Shown here: positions 8,004 to 10,237 of the stretch, piece after piece
How the letters are laid out: each line of letters opens with the position of its first letter
How positions within the stretch are numbered: position 1 is the first letter of the stretch
Assembly (NCBI GenBank): GCA_001303225.1
Contig: LJNI01000079.1
Coordinates: forward strand, 1-10,237
Length of the DNA: 10,237 bases
Origin: a candidate division TA06 bacterium DG_78
GTDB taxonomy: Bacteria; Hydrothermota; Tepidihabitantia; SM23-42
Reading direction: 5' to 3'
Program-made: the position numbers and the translations under genes
Notes under the pieces: model-generated
The model's database searches: none
The model's input: only the letters and a program-made list of their open reading frames with translations
What the model was told of the DNA's origin: nothing

Positions 8004-8734
8004 TATTGCTTTAGCATTTTTATAGATAATGGAGACATAACTACATTATCATAACCCAAATCTTTGGCAAATTTGAGCAGATTCATAAAATTTTCCCTAA
8101 ATTCTTTTTCGGCTTGAAGATATCTTGATTTTTCAAGACAATAATCCCAGAATTGAAGATTATCCTTTTCCTTCCCATAAACACTAAAGATGTGTCTAAT
8201 GTCTACGCTCATATCAATTTTTAAATTAAGTTCTTTTTTCGTACGCGGTGAAACTATCTTTTCAACGATAATATCCCATGGATGGGCGACAAAGAGATGA
8301 ATACAGTAAGTTCTATCATTAAGAGTTACTGATTGCTCATAGGGTATTATGTCTGTTTTATTACGTGTATAATATTCGAAGTAATTTTTTCTCAATATAT
8401 AGTCAACATTGAACCAGGTGTGGTCGAACGTCCATGCTGCATGGAAACTCGTAATATTTTCACTAATCATTAAATCATCATCATAATTGACAATTCTTGC
8501 CACACTTGTCTTTAGACTCTCCATAAACTGTTTTAATCTTTCACCATTTTTAAAGAGAAGATCTACATCCCAACAAACCTTGTATTTCAAGTAGCCTCTA
8601 ATGAGTAATGGGAATGCGCCGATGATGATAAAATTTAAATCACGCTTATCCTGGAGGTGTGATAATTCATGGAGAATACTCACCAAGCTGAGCTGTGTTT
8701 TTTCATTAACATAATTCAACCATTCAGGAAACAT
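8003..8734 (-). CDS. Small nucleotidyltransferase-fold protein
   Basis: This 243-aa protein has the pattern of a pol-beta-like (MNT-type) nucleotidyltransferase. Residues 35-48 (FIIIGAFPLLIRGY) replace the usual GG/GS loop, W55-D56-V57-D58 gives the acidic pair, and D111 in FNVDYI fits the third metal-binding acid. Further on, HPWDIIVEKIVSPR (151-164) and KIDMSVDIRHIF resemble the 'K...R...KD..D' tail of stand-alone proteins of this fold, such as the AbiEii/DUF6036-like groups. It begins 16 bases after korC with only a weak GGA as SD, and its TAA overlaps the ATG of the 969-aa gene (TAATG). It probably works with that protein, as a partner, regulator or substrate. The loop lacks the second small residue of the canonical motif (G39-A40), so activity is uncertain. 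An antitoxin/toxin role is possible, but no HEPN-like partner is adjacent. Confidence 0.65.
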   Translation of the reverse strand: MFPEWLNYVNEKTQLSLVSILHELSHLQDKRDLNFIIIGAFPLLIRGYLKYKVCWDVDLLFKNGERLKQFMESLKTSVARIVNYDDDLMISENITSFHAAWTFDHTWFNVDYILRKNYFEYYTRNKTDIIPYEQSVTLNDRTYCIHLFVAHPWDIIVEKIVSPRTKKELNLKIDMSVDIRHIFSVYGKEKDNLQFWDYCLEKSRYLQAEKEFRENFMNLLKFAKDLGYDNVVMSPLSIKMLKQ

Positions 8735-8750
8735 ATCCGTGAAAAAATTG

Positions 8751-9296
8751 CTATTGTAATTTCTGCGCAGTTTCGATACCTACCGCGAATGCTTTAAGGT
8801 TGAGTTCTTCAGTGCCCTTTGGAACACGCGAACGAATAGCCGATTCTACTGCTTCTTTTGATACAACTTTGGTCAATTCAGTCATCATTCCTAATGCTAC
8901 AATATTGGCAACCAAAGCCTTGCCAACTTTTTTTTCAGCAATCTCAGTAATTGGTACAGAATATACCTTAAAATTACCTTTCGGTACATTGGTAACGTAT
9001 CCTGAATCGACCAGCACAATACCATCGTTCCTCACGTCCCTTTTGTATTTGTCACATGCCTCTTGAGTAAAGGCGAGGAGTAAATCAATATTCACTGCCT
9101 TGGGGTAGTCAATTTCTTCATCCGAGACAATTATCTCAGAACGACTAGAACCTCCGCGCGCTTCAGGTCCGTAGGATTGACTCTGTGTAGCATTTTTACC
9201 ATCATAGATTGCGGCGGCCTCTGCAAGAATTTTCCCCGCAAGAATCAATCCCTGACCCCCTGACCCGCTCAATCGAAATTCCTTTCTAAAACCCAC
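8751..9296 (-). CDS. korC: 2-oxoglutarate:ferredoxin oxidoreductase, gamma subunit
   Basis: This is the gamma subunit (POR/KOR gamma domain) of a TPP-dependent 2-oxoacid:ferredoxin oxidoreductase, which converts 2-oxoglutarate, CoA and oxidised ferredoxin to succinyl-CoA, CO2 and reduced ferredoxin, or the reverse in reductive carbon fixation. The diagnostic N-terminal GSGGQG (residues 11-16) and SYGPEARGG (41-49) are present, and the length of 181 aa is typical. An alternative GTG at 9302 lies inside the AAGGAGG ribosome binding site (9308-9302) and cannot be the start; GTG 9296, 5 nt after that site, is preferred. It follows korB by about 130 bases and is 16 bases ahead of the small nucleotidyltransferase gene. 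Assignment to 2-oxoglutarate rests on the beta subunit; a 2-oxoisovalerate or other 2-oxoacid substrate cannot be fully excluded. Confidence 0.92.
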   Translation of the reverse strand: MGFRKEFRLSGSGGQGLILAGKILAEAAAIYDGKNATQSQSYGPEARGGSSRSEIIVSDEEIDYPKAVNIDLLLAFTQEACDKYKRDVRNDGIVLVDSGYVTNVPKGNFKVYSVPITEIAEKKVGKALVANIVALGMMTELTKVVSKEAVESAIRSRVPKGTEELNLKAFAVGIETAQKLQ

Positions 9297-9301
9297 AGTC
9301 A

Positions 9302-9308
9302 CCTCCTT
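9302..9308 (-). promoter_or_regulatory. Ribosome binding site of korC
   Basis: AAGGAGG on the minus strand is a near-perfect SD, 5 nt before GTG 9296. It overlaps the more upstream GTG at 9302, which decides the korC start. Its first A's belong to the TAA stop of a possible 17-codon leader ORF. Confidence 0.8.
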
Positions 9309-9360
9309 AATTCTTAAGAGAGCTCTTCATCCAGCCCATGTTAGTATGAGCTGGATTCAT
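9307..9360 (-). CDS. Possible 17-codon leader ORF upstream of korC
   Basis: An ATG at 9360 opens a 17-codon frame (MNPAHTNMGWMKSSLKN) whose TAA at 9309-9307 runs into the korC SD. A short GAG lies 3 bases before the ATG within GAGAGC, a weak SD at best. Most of the ORF lies inside the 9318-9367 hairpin, so translating it would unfold the stem. That would fit a coupling leader, but with no homologue to compare it may be chance. Confidence 0.2.
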   Translation of the reverse strand: MNPAHTNMGWMKSSLKN

Positions 9361-9367
9361 CGCTCTC
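9318..9367 (-). promoter_or_regulatory. Long two-part hairpin just before the korC ribosome binding site
   Basis: GAGAGC (9318-9323) pairs with GCTCTC (9362-9367), and after a 5x5 internal loop ATCCAGC (9329-9335) pairs with GCTGGAT (9350-9356) around a 14-nt loop. The 13 pairs are exact. On the transcribed strand the structure ends 9 bases before the korC SD, and no T-run follows, so it is not an intrinsic terminator. It may be an RNA processing or stability element that sets the korB:korC ratio, or a dispersed palindromic repeat. Confidence 0.5.
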
Positions 9368-9374
9368 AAGATTA

Positions 9375-9400
9375 CCCCATACGTTTAACAACTTACGGGG
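9375..9400 (-). promoter_or_regulatory. Second hairpin in the korB-korC spacer
   Basis: On the minus strand CCCCGTA (9400-9394) pairs with TATGGGG (9381-9375), 7 pairs including one G-U; after a single mismatch GTT pairs with AAC (9392-9390 with 9385-9383) around a 4-nt loop. An 8-base direct repeat AAGATTAC (plus strand, 9368-9375 and 9402-9409) frames the hairpin. No T-tract follows. Together with the longer hairpin next to it, it makes this short spacer highly structured. Confidence 0.45.
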
Positions 9401-9426
9401 AAAGATTACAGTGATATTTCATCGAT

Positions 9427-10237
9427 TCAAAGTTTTTTGACTCTTTCAATTAATTTTTGGTACTCTGTACAAAACTCACTCCGCTCTGTATCATGGAGAA
9501 CACCGACCATAATTTTGCCTTGTCGTTTTTCATCAGGCATTTTTCGTGCAGTTTCCACAGGTATACTATTATCTCTATACCACTTCAGCATTTCAACAGA
9601 TGTTCCGAGACGATTCGGACGGGCGTAGTACGTAGGACACGGAGATAACACTTCAATGACTGAAAAACCTTTTTTTGACAATCCTTTTTGAATGAGTTTA
9701 TCTAAATGAGTGGCGTGATAGCAGGTACTTCGTGCAACAAAAGAGGCACCAGCAGCGATTGCTAATCCTGATATATCAAATGCCGGTTCAATATTGCCAT
9801 AAGGTGCAGTACTTCCCTTCATACCTGCAGGAGTCGTCGGTGACGCTTGCCCACCTGTCATCCCATAAATGTGATTGTTGTAGATAATAACGGTCATATC
9901 CACGTTGCGCCTTGCAGCATGAATAAAGTGGTTGCCTCCGATTGCGGTTGCATCACCATCGCCACTCACAACGATCACTTTCAACTCTGGTTTAACAAGT
10001 TTGAGACCCGTAGCAAAGGCAATCGCTCTTCCATGTGTCGTATGTAAAGTATTAAAATCTACATAACCTGGCGTCCTTGATGAACACCCTATTCCAGAGA
10101 CGAGTGCGATACCATCTTTTGACAACTTGCTACGATCAATCGCCCGCAATATCGCCTTGAGGATGATCCCACAACCACATCCAGTACACCAAATATGGGG
10201 GAATTTATCTCGTCTCAAATATTTTTCATAGAGAAAC
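9427..10237 (-). CDS. korB: 2-oxoglutarate:ferredoxin oxidoreductase, beta subunit, 5' end beyond the window
   Basis: This beta subunit binds TPP and the [4Fe-4S] cluster of the enzyme. Counting from the in-frame TTG at 10218, the four cluster cysteines are C11 and C14 (HIWCTGC), C45 (GIGCSSR) and C194 (LSPCPTYY), the spacing known from Sulfolobus-type 2-oxoacid:ferredoxin oxidoreductases. The TPP/Mg motif is GDGDATAIGGNHFIH (86-100) with YNNHIYGMTGGQ (113-124), followed by the KorB-type ASPTTPAG. The frame stays open to the window edge and encodes FLYEKYLRRDKFPHIWC; family members usually have such residues before the HIWC motif, so the TTG is internal and the true start lies beyond 10237. 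One oddity is CTGCGCG where relatives normally have CPGCGNG or CPGCGHG. korA would be expected just upstream of the window. Confidence 0.95.
   Translation of the reverse strand, partial: FLYEKYLRRDKFPHIWCTGCGCGIILKAILRAIDRSKLSKDGIALVSGIGCSSRTPGYVDFNTLHTTHGRAIAFATGLKLVKPELKVIVVSGDGDATAIGGNHFIHAARRNVDMTVIIYNNHIYGMTGGQASPTTPAGMKGSTAPYGNIEPAFDISGLAIAAGASFVARSTCYHATHLDKLIQKGLSKKGFSVIEVLSPCPTYYARPNRLGTSVEMLKWYRDNSIPVETARKMPDEKRQGKIMVGVLHDTERSEFCTEYQKLIERVKKL

Noticed and set aside
8003..8734. Type IV-like toxin-antitoxin (AbiEii or MNT/HEPN) assignment
   Set aside because: No small HEPN-like or AbiEi-like partner is adjacent; the coupled neighbour is a GlnE-like protein, and the unit is embedded in a metabolic operon.
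8800..9066. Plus-strand open frame of 88 codons
   Set aside because: It lies entirely antisense to korC, whose GSGGQG and SYGPEARGG motifs are clear; no SD and no recognisable protein features.
9340..9368. Promoter inside the korB-korC spacer (TTGAGA, 17 bp, TACTAA)
   Set aside because: The -10 box matches only three of six consensus bases, and the bases are better explained by the hairpin.
9437..10047. Several plus-strand frames of 63-66 codons
   Set aside because: All are antisense shadows of the well-supported korB gene.
10216..10218. TTG as the start codon of korB
   Set aside because: The frame is open upstream to the edge and encodes LYEKY before LRRDKFPHIWC, as family members do; no SD precedes the TTG.

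Overview
The window is AT-rich bacterial DNA in which every convincing gene lies on the minus strand, so transcription runs from the right edge to the left. Surface proteins with a Por-type (type IX) secretion-like C-terminal sorting domain and 'SPNGGE' Ig-like repeats, next to a ferredoxin-dependent 2-oxoacid oxidoreductase, suggest an anaerobic bacterium of the wider FCB group or a related candidate phylum (WOR-3/Stahlbacteria-like). This placement is inference from protein style; there is no rRNA or marker gene here.

Right part (10237 to about 5094), in transcription order: korB (2-oxoglutarate:ferredoxin oxidoreductase beta subunit, 5' end beyond the window); a 124-base structured spacer with two hairpins and a possible 17-codon leader ORF; korC (gamma subunit, start best placed at GTG 9296); a small nucleotidyltransferase-fold protein of 243 aa; and a 969-aa protein with the two-module layout of glutamine synthetase adenylyltransferase (GlnE) but divergent active-site motifs. 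The last two overlap by one base (TAATG). The four genes look like one operon, and its content links 2-oxoglutarate metabolism to nucleotidyltransferases of the type that signal nitrogen status.

Middle (5093 to 4839): a 255-base spacer with a good sigma70-type promoter (TTGACA, 16 bp, GATAAT), an inverted repeat overlapping its -35 box, and a leader of about 160 nt holding an orphan strong Shine-Dalgarno sequence and a 9-bp hairpin. No convincing terminator is visible for the upstream operon.

Left part (4838 to 1): two exported proteins in tandem, 8 bases apart. The first is a 715-aa transglutaminase-like protein with an intact Cys-His-Asp triad, a carboxypeptidase-regulatory-like domain and a C-terminal sorting domain. 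The second is a large multidomain surface protein with a signal peptide and two Ig-like repeats; it is open for 894 codons and runs off the left edge just where its own sorting domain seems to begin. No tRNA, rRNA, CRISPR array or mobile element was seen.
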